Assembly (NCBI GenBank): GCA_003342815.1
Contig: PTEX01000294.1
Coordinates: 735,265 to 799,264, forward strand
Source: Eudromia elegans
Taxonomy: Eukaryota; Chordata; Aves; Tinamiformes; Tinamidae
DNA length: 64,000 nucleotides
Direction of reading: 5' to 3'
In this document: positions 11,601 through 23,871 of the stretch, in pieces
Numbering within the stretch: position 1 is the first letter of the stretch
How the letters are laid out: the number at the start of each line of letters is the position of its first letter
Notes under the pieces: generated by a model
Seen by the model: only the letters and a program-made list of their open reading frames with translations
The model's database searches: none
What the model was told of the DNA's origin: nothing
Position numbers and translations under genes: made by a program

Positions 11601-13409
11601 TCACAAATCTAGCAGTGCTACGAGATTTGAGGTAAATCGTATGGATTCCAGGTGCCAAAATCATACTGTACCCAGATATAGCAGTGCTAAGAGTCATGGG
11701 ATTGAGGAGAAATTTGGTGGTTACAAAAGCTAAAGTCATCTAAGGATAGTTCTTAGGTCAATGTTGAGTGTTCTTAGGACATTTCAGCAGTGGTCATGTG
11801 TCTACAACAAAAATGGTCATGCCAGTTGGCACTCCTTTGAGGCAGTTGATAGCACTTTCAAAACCAAAAGTATAGGAACAGTTCGGAGCCCAGAATAACC
11901 TTTTCCTCATCATGGAGCTGGCTCCAGCAATGAATTGCAAGAATTCACAATGTCTCCAGTCTGAAGTTCATGGAGAACCTGAAATAGTAAAATGACATAA
12001 GAAGAGGGTAAGGCTCCAAAAAATGGATATTTTCCCTTATCCTGCTAAGTGCTCTGCTCTCTGCTGGCCTGGCCCTGGTTGCCTGCAGACCACTCAAGGG
12101 TGAGGAACGACGCTGAAGTCCTGCCTTTCCTATGCTATGATTCCTATAGACTCTGTACCTACTTAGGCATTGAGTTATGGGCACATAGGCAATTAATATG
12201 AATTAATATAAAGTATTACAGTCAGTTACTTTCCCTGGAGGTGTTTATGTCACATCTTCATCTTCTGTGGTCAAATTCCATGGTAAACCTACATTCCTCT
12301 CTGGTGGATCAGCATAACCATACATTTGCTGCAAGTGGACGCTGGAGCCCTGGAGTTTACTTCAGTAATTATTTACATTGTTTGGCTTGAAGACTCAGTT
12401 TTGCCATGAAATTTTCAGCCAAATGAGTCAAAACTCGGTGCCTACAGCCATATTTAGGCGTTCTGAGAAATATGACCTCATTCATGTAAGTGCTGAGAGC
12501 TTTTCTTTGTCGATGGAAAGCAGAGGTGCTCAACACCTTTGAAACACAGGCAACTTCGAGTGTCTAAATATAGACTTTAAAGCCTAATTTAAGAACTTGG
12601 TTTTAAAATGTTACTCTAGAAAATTTTTTCAGTGTCGCTTTTCTTCCCCTTAGGTCTCTGCAGAATGTAAAATGTCTAGTGCAATGAACTCTGAAGCACT
12701 TGTGGATTTTTCATCTCACAGGCACTTGCATTTCAATGAGGAAGAGATGTTTGTTCAAATTTGGCAAATGTCACATATATGATATTTTGTTTTCTTCAGG
12801 GGGAAGCTTTCAGGGGGAAACTACTAAATAATAAGGTGAAATCACTACTTTAAGCATCAATTATGTGTAAAACAGTATAAATTCCTTCAAGATACAAAGC
12901 TTGATGATTTGTGTTTTACCTTAATTGCATAAAATGAATGTAAAGAAATGTATATATCTATACACATAAACATCCTTGGGACAGTTCCTTCAAAATCAGG
13001 GAACATTAGTTTGGCAAAATCTCATTTAATCTAGAAATTTTATGAACATTGGCTGAATTATATGAATTAACATTTCGAATATAATGTCCTGTCCTATACC
13101 TTTGCTATAAAATGTTTAGAAGACAAATAGGCTCATGTGGGATGACAAAACCCAAATCTTTCATGCTTTGTGCCTGTCATAAATAGCAACAGATCACACA
13201 AGAGAATGTGTAACTCATGACATAGATTTTGAACTACAGACCATTATTTTTTCTGTATTTGGTGAATAAATGGAAAGTAATGCAGTTAATTTACCAACTA
13301 TCTGTTGAAATGTCACCAAAATGTTTCGGTTGACATTTATTTCTACACATTTACTCTCTTATAGGATCTCATAACTGCTGGGGAGATAAAAATAAATTAA
13401 AAAAATGTG
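8665..13409. other. Gene-free intergenic DNA
   Basis: No exon or interspersed element recognised. It contains a palindromic nuclear-receptor-type site (8919-8933). Open frames such as 9913-10206, 11098-11364 and 11945-12184 have no similarity I recognise and no splice context. Confidence 0.6.
8919..8933. promoter_or_regulatory. Perfect palindromic estrogen-response-type element (IR3)
   Basis: AGGTCA-TGA-TGACCT: two perfect nuclear-receptor half-sites inverted with a 3-base spacer, which is the consensus for estrogen receptor dimers. The palindrome extends two bases on each side (8917-8935). Sequence match only; occupancy unknown. Confidence 0.5.
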
Positions 13410-13446
13410 TAAATTTAATTATCTCATTTTAGAATCATCAATACTT
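13410..13446 (+). repeat. 37-bp direct repeat, copy 1
   Basis: It reads taaatttaattatctcattt and continues to atactt. It matches 14265-14301 at 34 of 37 positions in the same orientation, 855 bases apart. Confidence 0.9.
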
Positions 13447-14264
13447 CTTAAAAAACATTTTTCAAGAGATACCTATTGAGCTTCTAAACATCTGTATTAC
13501 CTTCAGTAAGATGACATGTTTTCCCAGGCTCAGATATTTTAAGACATATTCATATGTGATTTATAATTTGCATCACTTTTTCCAAACAAGCCGTCCCATG
13601 GAAAGTCCCCAGCTGTGAAGGTTTCACAAAAAAAAGTGATGAACCGGTATTTGGCAGCAAACCTAATAGATCATTTTTAAAATTAAACTCAAATGGAAGG
13701 ATGAAATAAAGACATCTGCGGTCTTTAAATATTAATCAGCTTATATTGCCCCCTCCCTGTAAACCTATGATCTTGTTGCTCAACCGATTATGTCCTTAAA
13801 AGAAACCTTCCTTGGTAGTGTAGTCGTGTATACAAAAGCATCACACTGCGTATCGCAGCCGTGACGATACATCCTGGGCACGATCCAGAGCGGGTTGAAA
13901 TCCATGGAAAGACCGTGCGTGCCTGGAGTCAGCGGCCTCCAAGGCAGTCCAAGGAGGACAGCGCATTGCTGAGCGCATCTCCATGCTCTCTTGGGCTCCC
14001 AAGGAGACCTCCCACCCTGTCCCTGCCCTTCCCACCAGCATCTAGTCCAATGGAAGCTGCTGGTCATCCATGGTGTGTCTAAAAGCCCCAGGTCCAACCC
14101 TGTGGCTTTGTAGCTGTGTTTTGTCTACAGATAAGTGCGCAAATAAATGCAGATCTGCTGCAATTTCTCACATTATTGAGCCAGATGATGTGTCCTGCCT
14201 CCCTTTCTGCACACCACCCTTTTTTTCCCTTTTTTCAAAGATGTCTTTGCAAAAACACCATGCA
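13447..14264. other. Block between direct repeats, GC-richer core, no gene found
   Basis: Sequence enclosed by the two 37-bp repeats. Its centre (about 13850-14090) is clearly more GC-rich than the flanks and carries overlapping open frames on both strands. None resembles a known protein, and I see no splice signals or poly(A) tail that would show a retrocopy. Confidence 0.5.
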
Positions 14265-14301
14265 TAAATTTAATTATCTCATTTTAGGACCATCTATACT
14301 T
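14265..14301 (+). repeat. 37-bp direct repeat, copy 2
   Basis: Second copy of the 13410-13446 sequence, with three substitutions and no indel. Confidence 0.9.
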
Positions 14302-17300
14302 TGGATGAAGGTATCAGCCAAAACACTGCTGAGATCCTTCCACCCCCAGGCAGGAGGTGTGAATATGTGGCAAGGCTCCAGTAGGGATCAAACCAAGCCC
14401 TTCAGCAGAAGCAATATTGTCTTTGCACCAACAGCAACACAAATACATCATATCTCCAGGAGTTGTTGTGGATATTGAGAGGCAAAATTAGTGCCAATTG
14501 AATCTGAAGTATTAAAAAAATTCATGGAAAGCCTGAACTGCCTTCCTGAAAAGCAGGCAAGAATCTGAAGCTTGTGCAATGAATGTGCCTGGCCCAGCTT
14601 TAAGTGGTTCTTGTCAATTTGAGGTGAAAGCTCATGTGAGTCAATATTTTGCTTAGGTGGCTTGTTCCGCTCCCCTCCCCTCCAGCCTGTTAAGCGTAAA
14701 AAGTGACAATTTTTGAGAAAATAAAGATTTGTGCAGGATGATTTCTCCTGGCAGCAACAGTTTCTTCGGATGAAACACCTATTTTTGTGGGCAAAGGCAG
14801 ACATCCGTCCATCTCTCAGTTTGGCATAACAGGATACCTCTACTTAGAGATAATCATACAGCTTAGGGTCATATCATGATGTCATCTTGTTGACTTTTTT
14901 TAATGTGTGTTAGGCTCTGTGTGCCTTGTTAACGATCATCAGACAACTCCTAGATAGAAGATCTGTTTCCTTATGTTCAGCTTGAGCCAAATTTGGAGCA
15001 GTGCCTTAAGAAACATCAGGCTCTCAGCAAAGCCTGAAGACGTGTTCTAGGCTACAAACATCTCCTAAGGTCTTAGGAGTGAAGAGTTTCAGCACTTCTT
15101 TCCTCACCTCTAATTCTGTAAGCTTCCAAAGCAATTAGCTTGATGAGATGCTGCAGTTTTACACTTCAGTTTTACCTTCTTGTAAAGAAGAATCTGGCCT
15201 TCCTCAGGCACAGATGGAAGAAGTTCTCAGATAGGGTTTTAAACCAGATGCTGATAAAAGCAATTAAAATGGAGGTTGCACTGAGGACTCAAAGGTCGCT
15301 AGATAGCAGCAAAAGCAGCACATATGATCAAACTAGAGAAGAGGAAATGAAGACATGGAACCAACCTGTGCAACGAGCCAATGGGGACCTTTCTGCTTGA
15401 GGAAATATCTTATCACGCCTCTGATTATTCACCCATAATTTCGCTGCTGGTGTTGCTCGCCTCAGAGCACTGCAATAGCAGTCGCAGCAGGTTTTGAGGA
15501 GATTTTCCCCTCCGGATAGACCTACCTGCTGGGCCCACGCTAACCGAAACCCACTCTGTGGGTTTCTCTGTGTTGGGTGCCACTCTTGCTGTGCACGGAG
15601 AAGTACGTCTTGCCCTTATCAAGAACAAGAATCTCACAAACTGGGGGGAGGTAGGTTGGAAACCTTTACATCTTCTTAGGCTGCAAACGTCTTAGTCCTC
15701 ATAGCTAATTACAGACCAGTCGAGACTACACTGGAAACCCCTGCACTTTAGAAAGCCATGTTTGTCACATAACATATACTGCTTTTGCTTTGGAAAATGC
15801 AGCCTGACACAGAGCTGATCAGCATCTTCAGGCGGCTGATTTTAGGGGTAGTTTGAGCTACTAAGAACCTCTACGTTTTAATGCAATTAGATAGAACTGG
15901 ACTAAGCCGCTGTCCCGGATAAAACACAAAGCAGGTCAGTAGTTATCTCACTAGGTATCTCACCATGAAGATGATGCTTAGCTCAGTTAATGTCCGTTGG
16001 GTGCTTTAGCCCTGTGGGAGGGCAAAGTGTCCCATGCAGTCTCAGCTACCCTGGTTGAACATGTTCCACTGCTGTTTTGAACTGAACACGAGGCTTTGGA
16101 CTTGCTCTGTGCAGGCAGAAGAGGGGACAAGGCTCACATCAACCAAGGGTTTGGTCAATGATGGTCGTTGTAAGGACCTGTCTGGATCCCTTGCTCTCAG
16201 CAGATACCAACGTCCTCGTGGTCCCAAGGTGGGCAGTGCAGGGACATTCCCAGACTGGCTGGGAGGCTCCTTCTGCCTGTGCAGACTGGAAACCACCACG
16301 GTGAAACCACCAAGAAGATGCTCAGAAGGCTGCAAAAGCAGCATCTAAACAGCTCAAGGGCACCTCGAAGTACCGACCACGGATGTGAAGGGACAAGAGA
16401 AGAAAGGGTACTGATTCTTTTACAAGACCTAGGCTTGGCAGAAACAACATTGTTTTCATGTGTTGAGTAGAAGATACTGAAATCCAAGTCCTTCAGGTCT
16501 CTCCATGAGCCTGCTTCAGTTTCCCATAGGCCTACTGATAAACGAAGTGGTGAAGAACAAAGCTTCACATACAGCTTTGGAGCTTGAAGCTACTTTAATA
16601 AAGGCCCCAAAAAAGTGTTGATCAGCAATTCCTACGCATTATTCCCACCTACACACCAGAAAAGATTTGTCTTTCAGATTAAACAATTGTGACATTTACA
16701 AACCGTCATACCACGTAGGCTTCCCAATAAATAACTTTTAATGGCAAATCCTCATTCCTCATGGCAATTTAAAGTAAGCAATGAGAGAGAGCATGAAAAA
16801 AAAAAAAAAAAAGACCTGAGAGACTTTACAACAGTGAGACAAGACTAAAGAGCTGAAGGGACGAAGTCCACCGTTGCACATGGCCAATCCTGGTGCCATT
16901 TACTGGGAGATATATGCAGTGTTTAGGATTCAAAGCCAACTAAATGGTGCAGAGAATAGAGACAGCAAGTGGATTGCTCCTTTGTGTAAAGACTATGTGT
17001 GGCTTTGTTCTGTGTTATAATATAGGAGCTAATTAGGTGTGGCGAGCAGTAAAGCCTCAAAACTTACTGTTATTAGTCATGACAATGCATTGGTCTGTGC
17101 GGTTCCTGGACATTTGCTGGAATTGCTCTGGAAATACGCAGTAATTGCTCTGGAAAGGAGTATTCCTCTAGCACCAAGATTACTATAAGTGTCAATTCAC
17201 CTTTGTTGTGCTGAAGTCCTGGTGCAGCAGAGGAAGAAATCGATGATGTGCTTAGTTATTAGTCAACTAATCATTTTTACCCATCCTGAATCATATTTGA

Positions 17301-20300
17301 GAGAATGTCATATCGATTCCATTTCTTGTAGACCTGATTGGGAGGACTGATCAGTGCAAGAGTTCTTGAGGTTTCTCCACATTTGCCGCAGTGTAAACCT
17401 TCACTTCAGTAGTCCTCTACTGGTGTGAACCAGGAGAAACAAGAGAATGAAAAATGACCACTCTGGAAACAAAGGAATTAAACACTAAGACTTGGCCTGG
17501 CTGAATTTGGGGGAGAAATAGTATTACGTACTTAGATACCTTTTTAACAGATCTCACTGCTGTGAAGGATTTGAGTTATATACGTCAGCAACTATTTCCC
17601 TGGGCTAATTAAACAGAATCCCGAAGCAATTTTTTTCCCCTTTTATGTCATTTAAAAATAGCCTGGCCTTTCCTGTCTGCCCTAATACACCGATTACTAT
17701 AATCAACAGATGTATTTTAAGATCATCCCACTCGCTTCAGTCAATCTGAATAGAAATTTGCTTTACTCTCACCAAAAGCCCAATGTTTTTTATATTTTGT
17801 TTCAGACTCTAAAATATCCTTCAATTTATGTTTGTGAGTCAATCCCCCTTAGCTGTAAACCACTGACTGGCAACTTCCCTGGAAAAACAGCTTTCATCCT
17901 TTCTCAGCAACAGCCATGAGCACTCCTCCTGCTATTATTTTCCAAACCCTTTCTCTTCATTTTGGATCTTAATGCTGGCCAAAGACGCCAGGTGGATTAC
18001 TTTATACACTGAAGTCTCTAAACAGGTTCTTTCTGCTGTGGTAAGAAGAAATGAGCATCAATTTGGCGTAATTGTGGGGAGGTATAATTGCAGAAATTAC
18101 TAGTTTGGGATTATGTAGAGCCTGGTCAGGTTGGCGAGTCTTTCTAGTGATTTCACTGGGTTTGGATAAGGAAACTCATTAGCTCTGTCTAGCTCCACCA
18201 AGGTAGGATCCAAGGGTGGAGATGGATTTAGATTAGGCAAAAATGAAAGAATGGATTTTATGAAATTTAGCCCACGAGAGAATAAGGTTTGGGTCCATGA
18301 TTATTATTTGGTTCTGTTATATCTCCCATGAGATATAAATATTGGAAATTTTATAAGATCAGACACGTAGATTGCCTGTAGTTACATCTGGGCTGGACCA
18401 GGAAACATAGCTTAGGTTTAAATAAACAGTTCAAACCTCTAAAGAAAATCAGACATTGCAGCTCAGGGGTCACTGGCTCCTGATCCTCAGCTCATTGACA
18501 TCCCTTTTCGCTATAGACCAGATTCATATATGCATTTAGGTAGATCCCAGCTTGACAATAACATTCAGAGATCTACCTGCCCATCAAAACTGTTATAAAG
18601 CCCTGATGACTGGCTTTTGAATCACACTTTGCTCTTCCTCATGTCCATTTCCAACAGGAAATGTGCATTTCCCGTCAATTCACCGAGCAACTTGGAGACG
18701 GGCTGAAGTCTCAGGAGTATTTTTAAAGCTTTGTTGCACGATTACTGCTGTTTATCTTTCTATTCCATGACGATGGCTGAAGTAATCCCTGCCTTGGTGA
18801 GCAAACTCAGGGCTTCACCTGTGTTTACTTAAAGAGCACGAGGTCCAACGTTCCCACAAACAGAGCCCTTGTTGGGCACCGTGCACTGTGCTGGAAATTG
18901 TGTTTCCCAAATTTGATGGCCACAAGATTCCCAGTGAAACTGTTGGAAACATTAAAAATGCTGGCAGCTATTAATGAAAACAGCTCTTTTTTTTTTTTTT
19001 TTTTGCCAAGATTTCAGCTGAATATTTTTATCGGTCCATCTCCTGTCATTAAGAACTAGCTGACCTTTTTTTTTTTTTTCTTTTTTTAGCTTAAAAGAAA
19101 CTGCAGATGTGACTTTCAAATTCTATCATGGAGTTATGGAGTTGGATTTTGGTTTTTGCTTGTTTTCTTAAGTATCTGATAGTCCATATAAAAGGCTGGA
19201 AAAGACTGTTATTGGACAAGTTTCAGTTTTACAAAAAAAGAAGCAACAACACGATACATCACCAAAGAAAATGTTACATCTGAGGAAACTACTGGCATTG
19301 TTTTCTGCCCTGAGATGAATTTTTGTCTGTCTCATAGTAAGCCTTGTGGCCAAAGTCTTCATTGGCCAAGTACAGTTTCGTCAGGAAGTTCAAGTCCTTA
19401 ACCTCAAGCCCTTCTTTTGCTGGCAGCTCAAAGTCTGAATACTTTGGGACAGATGTTCAGGACTGCAGACCACTAAGAAACAGGAAAATCTGTTTGCCTT
19501 TCTTGGAGTTAGTCTGGAACATTTCATTCAAAGCTCATTTTGCTCCAGATGATTTTTTCATTTGAGCTTTTAAATAAGAGACATTATTGATTTTCTAGCT
19601 GATAGCGAAATATGCAGAAAGAATCTCTCTTGTCATAAAATAAATCTTAACAGTGGCCTTGTATGGAGCTTGTATGTAAGAAAAGAATACAGAACAACCT
19701 CAGAAAGTTTGAAGCAACTGGAGTGCTCCAGGACCTTCACTCGGGAGACACCAAGAGCAGCAATTCCTGCTCCACAATTGGATTTTCATCTCCTTCCTGT
19801 GCAAGCTGTACAGATGCACCAAAGGCATCTGTATTTTTAATAATCCCCTTGAGGTCACAAAACAGGAGAATTTACATGCTGAATGAGCAGGGGGATCCAG
19901 AAGAAGATTAAACGAAATTTGGCGTCAATGGATGCTAGGTCCTCCAATCCATAGTTAGAAAATACCATGTGTGTGAAAGAAACAGGGATTGTCTCACAAT
20001 GTCATTTACTCTGTGCATACTAAATTGACTCATGTGGGAAATGGGCATTTGGAGACAGCAGAATGGTGGGAGCCAGAAATGCTTTTCATCTCCTTGCTAT
20101 GTGTTAAGAAAAAATCCAAACACATCCTTTTTCCTACCCTCCCATGTGCAAATTTACCAGGAAGAAAACTTGGATGTAGGTACAGCAAGGGAACTTCCAG
20201 GAAGTTTCTTGAGTGGCATGATTGCCTCCCAGGTCAGATACCTCTGTAGACAATCTACTCTCACGTAGTAGTGGATCCTCTGTTTAAACACAGTACTTTA

Positions 20301-21121
20301 CTTTCCATAAAATCTCTGAGGAATTCCGAAGGGGTTTAGGCTTCCTTCCTGAACTTAGGTACCTAGCTAGGCCATATCCAGCACACCTATATCATGTTGG
20401 GAGTTTTGACTCCTGTTTCCACTAAAACCAATGGGAGTTGGACCACCATTCCTACCACATGGACACTTGGGTGATATAAAAGATGTGATGAAACTTCTTC
20501 TATCATGGCACAAAACTCAGCGAGCTTCATGGATAATGCCCAAGTGGGCACCCAAGTTCTCTATGTGTTGAACAGTATCTGAAAGGGAACACACCACTCC
20601 CAAACAAGCTGTGACACATGAACCATGAGTTTCCTAAGACAGAGATGTATGCACAGTGCAATCACTAGTATGACCTCAGTTACCTCCAAATCTGCAAAGC
20701 TGGGACTTGAGGTTTCCTGCCTAAGCATTGGCTTCCCACCCAATCACAGCAGCTCGTGTCAAAGTCAAAGGTATTTGGGCAAATTTGGGAAGAACAGAAG
20801 AAACAAAGCATGTAAACTCATTTATGTTATGAGTGTTATGAAGCTACCCCAGGAACTAATGTACAGGTTGTTTCTTCCTTTCTAGCCTTTCAGAATTTAA
20901 GAAAATACAATTTTGAGAGAGATCAATTCTTTTAAGACATGCTTTTATTAGTTCTGAAGCCATTAATAATGGCAATGAACCTCTGAGGGAAAACACAATT
21001 TTGAGAAATGATTCAAAATTAACAATGACTTTGTGATACAATGAATAGTATTGAATCAAAAGACAAACTGCCCTGCAATTCACCAGATCTTGCAAATGAG
21101 ATGGGACCCAAGGGAAAAGGG

Positions 21122-21147
21122 AAAAAAAAAAAAAAAAAAAAAAAAAA
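21122..21147. repeat. A26 homopolymer
   Basis: Run of 26 A on the plus strand. No retrotransposon body or target duplication is recognisable on either side. Confidence 0.95.
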
Positions 21148-23827
21148 GATTCTAGATCTAATTTCTTTAGGTAAAAATCTAGCCATGAAAGTTGGGAACT
21201 GAGCCACCAGGCAAACTTGCTTGTCAGACTCTTGATGTCATTGCACATATACACGGACAAACGCACACAAAATAGGATTGTGAGACATGTTTTTTGCATT
21301 TATCCTTAATAAAAAATGGGTCTCAAAAGAAGAAATAAAACATGAACATGATATTCTCATGCTCCTACTTGAAGCCCTCAAGACATGCCCTGTAAAGCCG
21401 TATTTAGAGCTCCTCATCCAGTCATGGGCCAATGTCACCTTCATAACATTTTCAGTTTAGAGTTTGATAGAAAGGTGCAGTTTGGTCTGTATGAAACTTC
21501 AGGAACTCAGAATTACCACTTTTGAGCGCCATCCCCAGGCTCCCAGGTAGCCCAAAACCACGGATGGAAAGACCTTTATACGTGCATTGATTGATAATAT
21601 TTCACACATGCCATGAGAGCAGCTTGTTCCAGAAAAAGTCAGGCAGAATAGAGTGGCAAACCCAGAAAACAAAAGCAAGATCTGCATCCTAAGTGCCCTT
21701 TCTTGGAGAAAATATTGTCTCCAGCTGCGGACTAGAAGAAACAAAGGGGGAGGAAAAAATAATAATAAAAAAAACCCTTCTGAATGGAAATGTGGCTGGA
21801 TATAATTGATAATAACGCAGACACAAAGCAGACACGCTGTCCCAGGGCTTGCTGGCAAGGTTTATCCAGCAGCTAGATCCAGACTGTGGAAGGGATGGGA
21901 AGAGAGCCTGAAAATGCTCTGCAGAGGAATTGCTATCACATGGTGTGCTTCCCATGTGATGTTTTTTTCCCCCACCTACTAACACAGTAGGTCTGCAACT
22001 TTAATCTGTTTGTTTTTAGTGGGATGCATGAGTAGGTAAATATGTGCTCCGAGTTGATATTTTAGGCGAGGAGGTTTAATTATGGATGTGTGCTAACTGC
22101 TGTTATGTTTTGGGGTATTATTTATTTTGGCCTCTCTCCTGCACACCCCCACATGACAGAAGGGAAGAACTTGTTTGGCTGCTACCCCAAACGCTCCCTG
22201 CTACTACTGCAAAAACCCATCAGAGTGAAGGTATTTTTTGCCCCCATTTCTTTGCTAAAAAGCTTCAGTGCTGCTGGAAGCTGCTAAATAGATCTTGAGA
22301 AAGAAACCTCCTGTTTATCTGCAGGACAAGTAGAAAAGAGGCTATAGCCATAGAGGTGTCCTTAGATCAATACCATATAAATATGGATATATAAGTGTCA
22401 TAGAGTCGAGCTCTTGCTCTCTCTTTTGATGAAACAAGGGATGAGAGCAGCTATATCAGCAGCAAAACTAGCTAGTCCCTATGCCCACCCTGCCAAATTC
22501 ATTAATGTCTTATGCATTGTTGCATCCACCCAGACAATGAAGCTGCTCAGGGGTTCAAACTGGTAGGAAATGACTTGAACCCTAAGCTCAAGTGCTTCCG
22601 TTTCTCCTTCTTTTTCTGTCTCCATGGAAAATCAGCACCCCCTGCAGCAAGTGTGCAAGCAGACAGCCATGCCTTAGTCCCCCCCAAATCCCATAAATGA
22701 CACAAAATTCCAAAGTCAAGCATGGAGAGACACCAGGGCAACCTCACAGGGGAACATGCCCCACAGAAAACATGATAAATGAGAAATCCATACTGAAATT
22801 CAGGTATTTGGGAATATCTCCCCTAACTGCTTATTTGCATTCAGACTTCTCAGCTTGAAATGCATCCCTAGATGGGAATACCATATATTTTTTTTAAGAA
22901 ATGCTCAGATTTAGTTCCAAATGTGAACTACACAGTTTGGGTAACATCTTTCCCTAAATGACAGGCATAAAAATAAGACAGAGTATAAAAACTGTTAAAA
23001 AATGAATTAAAAAAAGCAAAAATTATAAGATATAGTAAAATAAGATGATTTTTATTAAAACCTAGAACAGAAAGATAGATCAGAGTTTAGACTTTGAATG
23101 ATCCATGCCAAGCTGGACTAGCTGAAGTCTGGTCTTAATACTGCATAATTTACTTGCTGGTTTTCCTTAGGTTTTCTTAATATGCATTTTCAAGTTTACA
23201 AAAATCAAATCAAACAACTCTATTATCAGTTATCCCAAGCAAACTTCTCGTCTCATCACCTCGCCATGACAATACGTCTTTGTAATATTGCAGATGTTCA
23301 GAGACGTCTCATAAACAGGATGTAAGTTAAACTTTTATCAAGAAATTAACTAGATTACTGCAGTTGCTAAATATTATTAAAGGTTTCATAATACTGTGCA
23401 TTTTATGGCCAGCACATAAAACAGCAGCTGCTTTTAGAGGAGTTTGTTTTTCCACTCACAATCAAAGTTTGGCTTGTGAAAGTGCCTTTTTTTGCTCTCC
23501 TCATTCTTTTTCTGGGAATTGTTGCACCAAGCATAGACACAAAAAGAAAAAATGCCATCCCAATTTTTTTTTAAGAGTTTCTTTATTTTTATTTCTAACC
23601 CACCCACCTCCTCCCCTGCTGCATTGCTGATAATTCCCTATTACTTTTGTGCTGCTGGCAGCGGTTCACTGGGTCCGTGTCTGTATTGCGGCACTTGGGG
23701 GTGTTTCCTCGTTCCCATGTCTGGGTGGGTGTCCCAAACCACTTCCTGAATCCACTCTGCGGTCAAACTGGGCTGTGCACCAGCTCTCCTCTGCCATTTC
23801 CCTACACTGGAGAGCCAGGAGCGTGCC

Positions 23828-23871
23828 TAGATCTCATCCATAGATCTCATCCATAGCCTAGATCTCATCCA
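23828..23871 (+). repeat. Three copies of 13-mer TAGATCTCATCCA
   Basis: Perfect copies at 23828-23840, 23841-23853 and 23859-23871, the last after a 5-base spacer. It is a local tandem duplication in otherwise unique sequence. Confidence 0.95.

Noticed and set aside
13780..14097. Minus-strand open frame of 105 codons, with overlapping frames on the other strand
   Set aside because: No recognisable domain and no splice or poly(A) features; open frames on both strands fit GC-rich non-coding DNA. Kept only as part of the direct-repeat block.
20856..21299. Minus-strand open frame of 147 codons
   Set aside because: It runs through the A26 tract (poly-Phe) and has no similarity; the homopolymer contributes to its length.
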